From Phaseolus vulgaris (lineage: Eukaryota > Streptophyta > Magnoliopsida > Fabales > Fabaceae), in the NCBI RefSeq assembly GCF_000499845.2, contig NC_023751.2, forward strand, positions 26,856,455 through 26,920,454: a DNA stretch of 64,000 nucleotides, read 5' to 3'. The first letter of the stretch is position 1. Every line of letters begins with the position of its first letter. The notes below the pieces were generated by a model. It was not told the DNA's origin. It ran no database searches and was given only the letters and a program-made list of their open reading frames with translations. A program made the position numbers and the translations under genes. Below, piece after piece: positions 1 to 11,190 of this stretch.

Positions 1-276
1 GTTGTGATGTCTATGTCCAAGGAATTGGGGTGGAGTTCTCCTTCTCCTATGGTCCTCTTCACGGCCTATGTCATTGGAAGAACCTCTTGTTGAAGGTCTA
101 TGTGAATGATGCCCATCATGGATAGAAGGAGATGGTCTAGCTTGTTGGACCTCCATCTTTTGCATTTTCTCTTCCAACCGTCTAATTGTTCTTTGAGCTT
201 CATGTAATTCACCAAGAATGGAAGCTTTGGAAGGAGAATTCTGCTTGTAGGATGCATCACTTGAAGATCCAGCCAT
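1..276 (-). CDS. Retrotransposon gag, N-terminal part (runs off the window)
   Basis: An open frame starts at an ATG at 276 and stays open for 92 codons to the window edge. The protein begins MAGSSSDAS, has a charged coiled-coil-like stretch at about residues 20-45 (leucines and glutamates around ELHEAQRTIRRLEEKMQKM), then a His/Arg-rich tract with a run of five arginines near residue 80. That layout resembles the N-terminus of gag in plant LTR retrotransposons, more likely Ty3/gypsy than Ty1/copia. It lies about 1.3 kb downstream of the primer-binding site and LTR on the same strand, where gag should be. Gag forms the cytoplasmic particle that packages element RNA. Capsid and zinc-knuckle regions are outside the window, so intactness and lineage cannot be judged. 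Confidence 0.6.
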   Translation of the reverse strand, partial: MAGSSSDASYKQNSPSKASILGELHEAQRTIRRLEEKMQKMEVQQARPSPSIHDGHHSHRPSTRGSSNDIGREEDHRRRRTPPQFLGHRHHN

Positions 277-1610
277 TTGTAATTAAAAAAAACAGCAAAC
301 ACACAAAAAACAGCAAACAAGTTAAAAATTAGCAAAAACAGTGAGCTTTTTGGCAATGAAACTGCCGAAATGAACTAAGGCTGAAAAAGATATCACTCTC
401 AAAGAAATAATGTTCTTGCACCAATCTGATCTTGAGGCCTTGGAATCCTCAAATGAAATATGTCAAAGCAAGCACACCAATCTTAAGAGCAAACCACCAC
501 AAAACCAAAGAAACAATAAAGACAAACAAGAAAAGGTATAAGCAAGGAAAGGTAATTGCAAAAGGAATACTATATGTAAGACAAACTCAAAGAGTAAGAA
601 TGAAAGACAATCAAGAAAATAAAGAACTCAATGAGAAAAGTAGGCACACAAAAGAATACCTAAGGAAAAGCACTAGAGTAGATGAAGAAAACAAAAAATT
701 TAGCTACTGGAAATTTTTTTTTTTTATGCAAACTGTGTTTGATATTCACTGATTTAACTGGAACGTTGTAGAGCGAACTGGATTATGAAATTTATACCAC
801 AGAAACTTCAAGATGTTAACTCAAAAATGGCACTGGAATCAATTAAAAACAGTAAGCCAATTGAGAGAAATAAATTTTTTAAAATCACTGCCAGATTACC
901 GTATTTTTTTCGGCAGGAATGTACACTTTTTTTATTTTATTTATCATTTTTTGTGTACTTCATATTTTTGAATGATTCTTTTTTCTATTCTTTTCTAACA
1001 CTTTGAATATCTCAAATCCAGAATTTCAGAATTTTACAGTACGTAAATCAATTGCAATAAGGAAAAACAGTAAGCACTTTTTTTCAGAAACAGAGGAATC
1101 CTAATAGGAATAAAAAACAGGATGATGAACTAGCAAAGACATAATAGAAAATGATGTATTGGAACTTGTATAGGTCTAGAATACAAGTATGAACTCAATT
1201 CTAAAAAGAAAATGCACAAAGGATCAACATCAATTCAGAAAATTATATGACACCAAAGCAAGAAACAATCAAAACAATAAAAGTACTACTAGAAGTAATG
1301 ACATATATGGAATAACATGACTAAGACAAAACTTGACATGATTCAAAAATTAAAAGACACATCACAAATTGTAACAAGTGAAAGGAAGCTTAAGGTAAAC
1401 TCTAGGAAGGATAATGCCATTCCAAAAGAGCAACCATACTCATAAGAATTATGAGTGCCATAAACCTTTCCACAAACACTTGGAGCAAAAGAAAAACAGC
1501 AAGAATACTCAATTAAAATTCTAAAACAGAAACTTAAATTGCAAGAAATTAAAAAGAGCTCTTGAAATAAAGTGCACACAACTCAACAATTAAACAAGAA
1601 GAACCTAAGA

Positions 1611-1622
1611 CTCATGATACCA
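1611..1622 (-). other. Primer-binding site (initiator-Met tRNA type)
   Basis: The minus strand reads TGGTATCATGAG two bases after the LTR end. The usual plant iMet-tRNA primer site is TGGTATCAGAGC, so the first eight bases match exactly. The position fixes the direction of the element. Confidence 0.65.
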
Positions 1623-1624
1623 CA

Positions 1625-2630
1625 TGATGTGATTCCAATAGCCACATAGAACAAGATTCTTGACACTTTGAGGAATCATCTTGAGCTGGAAAATGTAGAG
1701 GCACTTTCTTAGAAGTTGGATCATGGTTCTAAGATCAAGAACTCACCAATAACAAGTACCAAATCCCAAACTCATTTGGATGAACCAAATATTGTCAAAT
1801 TGAATCAACAAAGGAATAGAAACTAGATTAACCGAACAGAATTAAGCTACTAAACAAAAGAACCGAACAAAATTAAAAACAAAACAGAATATAGGTGCTG
1901 AAAATAGAAAAAAACCGAAAGCTAGACAACTCAAAACACAAGGCAACATGAACAATTGAAGAAGAAGAAAGGAAGGAGAAGAGAATGCTCATGAAGATGG
2001 AAGATAGGTTGGATGATCACGCCACTAGAAGTATGGATGCTCCTAGATGAGTGTGGAAGCCGCCACTTGAGGAAACCATGGTCCTTCAAGATAAGACTAG
2101 AGTAGAAGCTCAAAGCTCTCCAAATGCTCACTCCAATTTTGAGTATAGTTTCTTTAGATAAATTCAAATCTGAATTTTTACAAAGAGAGCACCTCTATTT
2201 ATAGCCTAAGGTGCTGAAAAGTAAGCTACACAAATTCAAAAAAACTCCCTCCTAAAAAGCTTCTAGAATTTGCGCCTAAAACAAAGCATGAGGAAGGTGT
2301 GATCCCTTCTCTCACTTTGGCACCTCCTTATTTACTCCTACACCTATCTACTAACACACCCCCCCTAAGACTCTTAACTAAAGACTAAAAGATGCTTTAA
2401 CAATAGAGGTTTCTAATGTTTCCCTCTAAGCACCTTTCTAAACAATATTTATTTAAAACTTGGCTTTGCCCTTCATGGGATGGTCTTTGGACTTTTGTGG
2501 GCTTTGGCCTTCTTGGGCTTGGGCTTGGGCTTTATCTTTTGCAAAGATTAACAAGAAAAACTTTAAATGTGAAGGCGAATGATCTTGTTCTTCATTATAA
2601 AAAGCCACCTTTAGTTGATTCTCATCATCA
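1625..2630 (-). repeat. 5' LTR, 1006 bp
   Basis: On the minus strand it begins TGATGATGAG and ends CACATCA, so the termini are a short inverted repeat (TGATG/CATCA) with TG...CA ends. It contains a TATA box about 430 bp in and is followed by the primer-binding site. The outer limit at 2630 is inferred from the terminal repeat because the partner LTR is not in view. Confidence 0.55.
2195..2203 (-). promoter_or_regulatory. LTR TATA box
   Basis: The minus strand has TATAAATAG in the middle of the LTR, followed by an AG/CT-rich stretch. This is the expected core promoter of the retrotransposon, with U3 upstream and R downstream. Confidence 0.55.
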
Positions 2631-5600
2631 AACGATATGCACATAGATTTAAGCTAACATCATACTATACAAATATACATATGTTCATTCTATGATGTAG
2701 GGAATGTTCGTTACCTTCGTCTGCCAAGAAGATCCATTTAAAAGCTCAAGTCACGTCAATGATCTCTTGGATGAAGAGCTAAAATTGCTTTCTTTAACAA
2801 CTCCCTAATGCTAGCATTGTCAACTTTGGAAAGACCATAAACTACAGTAAATACCATATGATCTTGTGCTTTACAAAAATTAAAGTAAAGGTACATTGTC
2901 CAAGAAGTACATCCAACTATCGAGATGTTGCATAAAGAAGAAAAAAGAAATTAATGTTGTAGGAATGCATTTAATGCATCCTTCATGTTCAAGCTCATTA
3001 AATTCAAGGAAGACATTCAAGTTCATTGAAACTTTTCAATGCCCAAAAATGGATTTGCAATGACTATATTCTTCAACGCCTATATAAAGTCATTAACCAA
3101 GAAGAAGTGAAAGATCACATTGCATAGTGCAAAAACCATGCTCAATTTTCTACTCCATAAGAAAGTTCATAGAGAACATTGTTCATGTTCACTTAGCAAA
3201 TTATAAGAGAGTGCATAAACCTTGTATATATCAAAATATGGTATTCCTCTCTAGTGAGAAACCGTGTGATCTATTGATCACTACTCAAATAGTTTATTCA
3301 TTTGTGTTAGAAATGGTTGATCGACAAAGAATACTCGTTTATTAGCCAGGACTGACTACTATTCAAGACTACTCTTAACCTAAGAAGAAGAGTAATTGTG
3401 AAAAAATAGTTTTATACACGCATTAAACAAGTAAATATGTTACATTATGAAATTGTGTTTGTCACATTACATCAGTCACAATATAGGTTAAAATACCATT
3501 AAAAGACCACTTGCCAAAAAAAATATCATTTGAGTATTCATTAAGACGATATTTACGAAAACTTTTAAAAATTTATTAAAAACAATTTAACCCTCCCATC
3601 TTGTGTTTCTCTTCAATAGACAATGTCATCTATAGACAAATGATTGGTTATTTTTTTACCTCGTTGTGGCTAGATATTCCGTTTGTTGTATACTTATGTG
3701 AACTTTTCTAATCTAACCATATAGAAATTCACTTAATAGTTGTTAAAAGAATTTTTTGATAACTTATTAGTACATCTAATATTGGTCTTTGCTATTTAGA
3801 GAAACTTTCTGATTAAGAATATTATGATATAGATTATGTTGGAGACAAAGTAGAAAATAATAGCATGAAAGATGTTACTTCATAGGCGACAACTTCATTG
3901 AAGCAATGAACAATTGCATTATGATTACATAATCAAAGTAGTTATGAGTTGTAAGTTGTTTCACAACTCTTTGAATCACTTCAACATCTATGGGAGTAAC
4001 ATTTCTATAAGAATAAAACACATTGAAATAAAGCATTAATTAATAAAAGTTCATATCCAAAAGGGTATTAATTTTGTAATTTATAGCTTGAGAAAATTAA
4101 CTTGTTAATATATTTACAAAATTGCTATAAAAAAGTACTCATAAAAGTGAAAAATCTTCCTAAAATGTCTTTTACAAAGGAATGATTTATTAAAAAGTAT
4201 AAATGATATAATTGCTAGGAATTAGACGCATAATCAATATAGAAGATCGATGTACTAGTTTAATACACTTTTAATTTCAACCATCTACAATATATTAGTT
4301 TTAAACTTTAGTTTGACGCAAAATATTAAATATTAAAGTGAGTCATATATAGATAATTAGTCAACTGACTCGCAGGGCAAAGAAGTTATAAAAGTGTTAT
4401 TTTTTTCATTGATTGGTTTGACTTGATTAACTTTAGATCGAGATAAGTCAACCTCTTTTTTTATTTTTCTTGATATATGTTTTTTTTATGTTATCATGAA
4501 TTAATATTTATTGATTTTTTATCTTTTCTATTTATGTATTTTTATTTTTGTATACTTTTAAATTATGTAAACAATTTTGTAATTCACTAAAAAGTAATTA
4601 AGATGAATTACTCACTTTTTAAATAATAAATAAAGTGGAATGAACTAATTAATTGACTTATCTTGTCAGATATAAGAAAGTTTTACATAACATATATGAT
4701 CGTGCGTTAAATTTTATGTATATGTAGTCTCTTTCATTATTATTATTATTATTATTATAATACATGCATGTAATAAAAACTTAATTTTCAGTATATAAGT
4801 AAAAGGGTTCAAAATTTGAGTGTTTGCTAGTTTTGTTTATTTTGTAAATATAGGAGGACTCAATTGATCTCTTGTTCGTTTGTCAATTCAAAAGGAAGGG
4901 AGAAAGGTAAACCATTGGCATTCATAATAAATGCCAGAGTCCGACACTTGTCACGGCAATAAGAATGATTAAAACATACCTGTGAGAAATTGACTCTAAT
5001 AAATATGTTCAGTCGATTCAAATTTATGTTCATAACTTACGATATAAAATTCACAAACAGTGAGATAAAAAACCATAACATAATAAATGATAACTCTATT
5101 ATATATTACTTTTATATCTCTTAAAATAATAAAATATGTGCATTATATATATGCATATTATACATTTTCAATTTATGTCAACTAAATTATTTTTCAAATA
5201 GGAAAAAAATTGAATGTAGTTTAACATGTTTTTAGTGTTTTTCAATGATAAAACTTGAGTTTCACTTTGATAATTTATAAATCAATAAAGATTTTATTTT
5301 AAATATAAATATTATTATTGTTATAATTGATATTTTGTTCACATGACTCATAATAGAAATGTTTATTAGGTCGGTTATGTAATGATCTAACTCGATCAAA
5401 TCCAATCCATAATCCAATCTAATTGAGTTGAATTTTATTTATGATTGAGTCAAACTCAACCCGACCCAAACTAACACACACTTATACGAATTGGGTGATA
5501 GGTTTAGTATAAGTAACACGATACCTAACTAAAAACTCACTCTTATACTTGTGTTATAGACACATTAATTGTATTATGTTTTTCTTTTCATGTCTTGATA

Positions 5601-6397
5601 CAATTAACTTACTTGAAGTCTTGAATTAATTTTTGTAAAGATTGTGATACTTTTTTTAATTAAGTTGACCACATGTTTAGTAATTGGGAGATATATATCA
5701 GAAAGCCTTAGCCCTCATATGAGATTCAAAGGGTCTACCATGTAATCTTGATATTTAAAAATGAACAAATTATAATTGATAAAGAGATGCATAATTTTTA
5801 GTAGCATTTCATCCCATGAAGCTAACTTAAAGGTCAAGCTCCATGATCACGTAACATTTTGTCCTACAAGATTATGAAAAATAAGAAAACTTCATCATCT
5901 AATGTATCATATCAAACACAAATAGGAAACTCCACTAAATAATTTGTCTCTATTAACAAACGATTATATTGCATCTTATATCTAATATGCAAGCAGACTA
6001 ACATAACAAAGTGAGTTTTCATAAGTATTTTCAACAAGTTACGTTTGATGAAATAAAAAAGATGCAACCACCACACTTCATATAAATCTCGTCAAACAAA
6101 ATATTTGAAAACTTACTTTAACTACACCTTTTTTGTGTTTGAGAGGTCTCAACAACAGAGCTTTTGTAACTCAAACCAATCACTTGATTGATGTGTTTTC
6201 TAGTGTAACTTAACAAGTGATCAAATTATAGTTCTTGTGTCTCACAATAACTCTCCATATCATGGTAGTGCAAATGATAATAACATATAATGTAAAGGAA
6301 ATAAAGAAGAAAGAAAACATACACAACAATTTATATTGTTAGTCTTTCACAGTAGACTACATGCAATTTTTGGCCAACAACCAAGTTAAACTAGTCA
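2631..6397. other. AT-rich intergenic DNA, no gene seen
   Basis: No frame here has family resemblance or supporting signals. Visible items are a (TTA)n microsatellite at about 4735-4760 and a stretch near 5370-5530 with repeated ctcaaccc/aatccaatc words that looks like old dispersed-repeat DNA. The short plus-strand frame at 3127-3345 encodes nothing I recognise. Confidence 0.5.
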
Positions 6398-6605
6398 TAC
6401 TAGCTCATTGGGTATTCTTTACTCAAGTCATTCCTAGTTGACACCGAATATTCTTTACTCAAGTCACTCTGGGTTGACCTAGAGTATTCTTTGCGTCTAG
6501 CCACTCCTGACTAACTAAGTATTATTTTGAATCATAGTCACTTTTGTCTAACACCGTCAAGGAGTATTATTTGTGCTGCTAGCCACTCTTGACTAGTCAT
6601 TTGAG
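6398..6605 (+). repeat. Degenerate tandem repeat, units of about 45-65 bp
   Basis: Four or five diverged units recur, each with a version of 'agtattctttactcaagtca' followed by a cactc(c/t)tg(g/a)ttgac word (about 6410, 6450, 6485, 6522 and 6563). Unit length and identity vary, so it is an old array. No coding meaning is apparent. Confidence 0.5.
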
Positions 6606-7199
6606 TATTAAGATGGTCTCCTAAATATCGATTCCTTGCATATTTATAAAAACTCATTATCCTTACAATTAGATGTTGATAACCATTAACATTTGAAATC
6701 TATTCCTAACATTCAATTATGTAAGCATTATCATTTAGGTCAAAAACTTATAAGTACTTTTCAGTCAAGTCTACGGATCAAAGTCATGATAAACAAGCAT
6801 TACAAATAAAATGACAATACCAATCATCAATTAAGAACAAAGTGTTATATTTAAATATCACCTCAATACATAAGAGTTTGAACAAATTACTCTCAACCCC
6901 AAAGGGTAGAATTAACCACTCTTGTTGGTGAGTTTTTGGGCAAGTTCTGAGCATTCCAACCTTCCTTTTTCATCTTGTCTCCTTTAGCCCTTTCATCTCC
7001 ATTTTTCCTAAAATCCTGAAATTAACACAAATTTGGGAATAAATTGTTCTTATTCATATTATAATCACAAAATATATAAAAAGGTTTAAATTCATAAATT
7101 ATGGGTTAAATTATAATTATTTTATCATTAAATACCCATAAGTGTCTATATTTTAATATGTAATATTACTAAAATATGACACTTATCATACGTCTAAGT

Positions 7200-8350
7200 T
7201 AATTGTATATTTTCGTAGAAACTCATCACACAAAAGGTGCTCATAGTTTTGGTAGCATTCAATATTCTCTCATTTTATCAATTAACTCAACTATACCTAG
7301 ACTTTACCCGATTAACACTACTACTTGCATTATATTGCAAAAATTGTACAAGTTCTTTTACTTCACTTTTGTACTCATCACTTATGCTGTGGTAGAGGCC
7401 TCAGTTCAAGACCCATCACTAGAGCTATGACAAGGAGGATACAAGAAGATTAAGACTCTGCTATTTATGGTAGAGACACCCTTTTATATATGTTCAAAAA
7501 TGTCATAACCTAGTGTGATTTTTTCTAGAGTAGAATTTATTTTCTTGCTTTAAAGTAGAGTAGGAAATTTACTTGTATTTTTTCTTAAGTAAATTAGGGT
7601 TAGATTAGGCATCTAAAAACCTACATAGGGTATAATTAGGTCTTAATTGCAGCACACATTTACCCTAGGTTGGTCATTTAGATCTAATTAGGTCACATCG
7701 AGCACACTTGATCATGTTTGCCATATGACTCTATTTTGGCGCCTACTTTCAAACCCAAAACATTTGAATTTCCCTCTCAATTTGTGTAAGCAATGGCCGA
7801 CCTCCTACACTATATAAGGAGTAGCTTGGTTCATGTTTTAATAAGATCAATTTTATGAGTGTTATGCTGCCAAATTGCTATCTAAACACTTCCTTGTCTA
7901 AACCTCTCTAGTATAGACATCTTTGGTCTTCTTCTTCATCTCTTCAAGTGATATGACACAACCAATCACTCTCCCTGTTCTTATGCACCTACAAGGAAAC
8001 CATAGCTTCATTGGATCTCCCCTTGATCCATTGTCTCCATTAGCTTCCGCCAAGTTCCTCCAAAATTCAAGAAAAGATGCAAACGACTAAAAGACACCTA
8101 TCATGTGCATGTTGAATTAATTCAATCTCAATCCATATGCTTGAAAATCGTTATTGGAATTATGTGTTGTCTAAATGAATGTAAATCTTACTTTTAAAAG
8201 GAGAATGTGTGATCGTATATCATACAAGAAGATTCACTTTTTATAGTTGACCAGTACATAAATTTTAATCAATAGTTCTTATATTTCACAAAATTTTAGC
8301 AACATTTTACATTGGTATTCAAGTTACAAGAAATTAAAGCCATAATATTA
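7200..8350 (-). pseudogene. CACTA (En/Spm) TNP2-like transposase relic, split by a 0.7 kb insertion
   Basis: The minus strand of about 7300-7400 encodes a decayed copy of the N-terminal peptide seen at 25,286 (ISDEYKSEVKELVQF here, ISYEYERGVEKFIQF there), with stop codons. DNA at 8112-8345 matches the sequence just upstream of that start codon (25,262-25,500), including the atttcac(g/a)aaattt...caacattt...cattgg words. The two matching halves are separated by about 0.7 kb (roughly 7390-8110) absent from the other copy. That insert holds a plausible TATA box (ctatataagg, near 7812) and may be a solo LTR, but I could not fix its ends or a target-site duplication. No functional transposase remains. 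Confidence 0.55.
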
Positions 8351-9719
8351 GATCAATACAACAATCATAATTTAGTAAAAAATATAATTCAAAATCGAAC
8401 ATAGAGTTAAAAACAATAACCAATGCATAATAATTTAAAAAAAAAAGAAAAAAAAATAGAGGAAGAAATGAACCAACTTGGATTTTGAAGTTCCAATGGT
8501 GGTAACAACGACAACAGTAAGGAGTGTGAGCATAGCATGGTGCAAAGGGAAGAGTACAAAAACGGTGTGATGTTAGGGATAAGAGAGTTAACCAGAACGT
8601 AATGCAATGATGATGCGAACAATGTACTAAAGTTCGATAACAATGATGACAATAATGGGTAAGACAACAAACCTAGTGGTAGCAACGATATTAACCTTGA
8701 AAAATGATGGCAAATAAGAAAGTAATGACGAATGAAAAGAAGAAGGAAGAAGAATAAATGAGTAACAACAAAGAAGGAGAGAAGCAATGACAAAAAAGAA
8801 TAAACAACACATTGTAACAGTGCAAGTATAGAAGAAGAAGAAGAAGAAACATGTCCCAAAGAGATGTATAAACCAACATACAACAATAATCATATTTAAA
8901 TTATCATTATAAAGAAAATACGATAATAATTCAAATATAACTGTGATATTAAATCATCAAAAACTAAATCATAAAAAATCATCATCAATTGTATTAGGAA
9001 AACCATAATTATATGATCATCAATTTACTATTTTTTTTACTAGTAAAAAATATTTAAAAAATATATAAATCTCAAACAATAGTAACACTTATTTATAATT
9101 AATATAATTAGTTGATAAGGTTAAATCACCTTAAAAGCTATTCAATACTCAATCAAATACTAATTGGGTAAATAAAAATAAATTCAACATAATTTAAGTA
9201 AGGATTGAATTTATCGAGTTATGAATATCTCCACCTATTAATTATGCTTAGAAGAGTAAGAAAATTAATCTTAATTGACTATTTTAGCTCAAAAGCTAAG
9301 TAATCCACTTAATTAATCTTCAATCTATGTATGTATCGTGTTCTCTTCAATTAAACTATTGTCTTTAACTTGCACTTAAACTATCTTTTAAGTTGAAATA
9401 AAAAAAACAACAAATTCTTAGATTGAACTCTAATTAAACTAAAGATGCTTTATCTTTATGTAAGTTTTAAAGTTTCTCTTTGTCTAGTCAATGGCTGTTT
9501 ACTTTTATCAATAACAGGACCCACGTCGCTTGATACTACTGACGCATTAACACTGTTGTAATAAAATTAATGTCTTATTTGTTACATACATAATATATTA
9601 TCTCTAACATTAATGCATTTTTTGTGTGGCTGTGATTATGGGATTAATCATTTTTCTTTTTCTTTTTCTAATATAAAGAAAATATTATCTATAATGCTTT
9701 CTCTAGCTTGTTAAGCAAT
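8351..9719. other. Intergenic, no gene seen
   Basis: Purine-rich plus strand at 8430-8850 with a short (GAA)n run near 8832-8848, then AT-rich DNA. The overlapping minus-strand frames at 8407-8893 are leucine/serine/phenylalanine-rich products of this bias and have no family features. Confidence 0.45.
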
Positions 9720-10175
9720 ATGATACGCTATGTACATACGGATACAGACATTGATACGACACGGATACAGACATAGAGATACGTACAATCTCTAAAATGT
9801 AGGATACGGGTACACAAATCTATATATTATATAATTTTAAATTATATAAATTGAAAATAAATATTTATGTGCAAAAGTATGTTTCAAATTTTTTTGAGAG
9901 CAGGAAGATATTTTTCATGACTGGTTCAAAAGAATTTGTTCCTTATTTTTGTAATCATAATAAAAATTTATATAATAAATTTGAAGTTTTAAAAAATTAT
10001 TGTATTTATATCTTTTAAAATTGTGTTAAAACCGTGTTAGAATTTTCAAAAATCTAATAAATATTTTTTGAATTAAACACTTTACCAATAAACGTTCTAC
10101 GAATATCGTACGAGTATAAACATTGATACGTGTATTCAACACCGTATCGGACTCAGGTACGCAAGAAGTATGTGA
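9720..10175. repeat. GATACG-ended dispersed repeat, copy 1 (about 450 bp)
   Basis: Both ends are rich in gatac(g/a) words in opposite senses (cggatacagacattgatacg at the left; gatacgtgtattcaacaccg at the right). The interior matches 46,800-47,235 through long shared words such as 'aatctctaaaatgtagga', 'ttcatg(a/g)ctggttcaaaa' and 'aaatattttttgaatt'. No open frame is present. The terminal inverted words and lack of coding suggest a MITE-like non-autonomous element; superfamily unknown. Confidence 0.55.
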
Positions 10176-10844
10176 TACTGATAATGCTACGTGAGTGTTA
10201 TAAGAGGAAAATAGAAATTTGAGGTGAGTGTATTATTATGAGAGTTGAAAGCTGGTTTGATTAATTAATGAAAAAAAAGTTAAGTAAGAAGAGGAAGTAC
10301 TAGAGCGCGTGATTTGATTAGAAGGTTGACAGCATAATAATGGCATTGGAAGCATAAATATGATTTGATATGGTGAGAAACAATGTCGATAATAATTTGA
10401 AAAAAAGTGTTAATTAGCTGGCACATTATATATTTATGGGGTCATTTGAATTTGTTGAAAGGAATCATAAATGTGATGACAACTGGTAATTGATATATGG
10501 ATGATTTTGTTGTGGTTCTGTGGTAGAAAGGTTTTAATTATGATGGAAGCACATGCAGTAATGGGACGTAATATGGGATAAAATAATTGGCATGCGTACT
10601 AATACAATTCGCCAAAACTCAATAATTGAGCGTGGTTTGGTGGTACAAACTGTTTTCCATGCCCGTACTTAATAATGCATCTCTTGGCTTCTAGTTAAAC
10701 ATGGTTCAGATAATCACAACTGTTTCAAATCCAATTATTTAAAAACAATCCACCCTTGAATATTAATTTTAATTCAATTTTATAAAATAAAATTTATAAT
10801 CATTTATATATTATTATGATCAATTATTATATTTGAGATATTTT
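10176..10844. other. Intergenic, nothing recognised
   Basis: AT-rich, no frames or repeats with a recognisable identity. The DNA just before 10,845 carries the left target-site duplication of the next element. Confidence 0.4.
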
Positions 10845-11185
10845 TGTTTAGATTTCACATCGACTAGAGATTAGGACATTTTATTATATATAAGTGGGTG
10901 CAAACCTCACTCCCATCAACCGATTTTATAGGGTTGAGTTAGGCTTAAAGTCCACTTCTTAATATGGTATCAGAGTCATTTTGAGTCTATCCTAACGAAT
11001 ATTTGTTGGTCTTATCAGACTATCCGTTATCGAACTATCTATCATATGTTATCCCACGCACGAACTATCACTTTCGGTGTGAGGAGATATGTTGAGGACA
11101 TTTCATTGTATATAAGTGGGTGCAAACCACACCCCATGAACCAGTTTTATGGAGTTGAGTTAGGCTTAAAGTCTAATTTTTAATA
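10845..11185 (+). mobile_element. TRIM retrotransposon, two-LTR copy with target-site duplication
   Basis: 5' LTR 10,845-10,964 (120 bp), primer-binding site TGGTATCAGAGTC at 10,965-10,977, a short non-coding interior, a purine run (gtgaggagata) at about 11,078-11,089, and a 3' LTR at 11,090-11,185 that lacks about 25 bp near its start. The 5-bp word atttt flanks it on both sides (10,840-10,844 and 11,186-11,190). Total 341 bp with no protein frame, so it must have been mobilised in trans. Same family as the copies at 15,811 and 18,891. Confidence 0.85.
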
Positions 11186-11190
11186 ATTTT

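Larger units (their letters stand above)
1..2630 (-). mobile_element. 5' end of an LTR retrotransposon (LTR, PBS, leader, gag start)
   Basis: Reading the minus strand from 2630: a 1006-bp LTR (1625-2630), a 2-nt spacer, a primer-binding site (1611-1622), an untranslated leader of about 1.33 kb (277-1610) and the start of gag at 276. The element continues past the left edge, so the 3' LTR and target-site duplication cannot be checked. The leader has no long frame of its own; frames there on either strand are short and repeat-like. A Ty3/gypsy assignment is an inference from gag and the iMet-type primer site. Confidence 0.65.

Noticed and set aside
8407..8893. 159-codon minus-strand frame, hydrophobic
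   Set aside because: Overlapping frames in several phases, all Leu/Ser/Phe-rich, caused by the purine-rich plus strand. No domain or start context.
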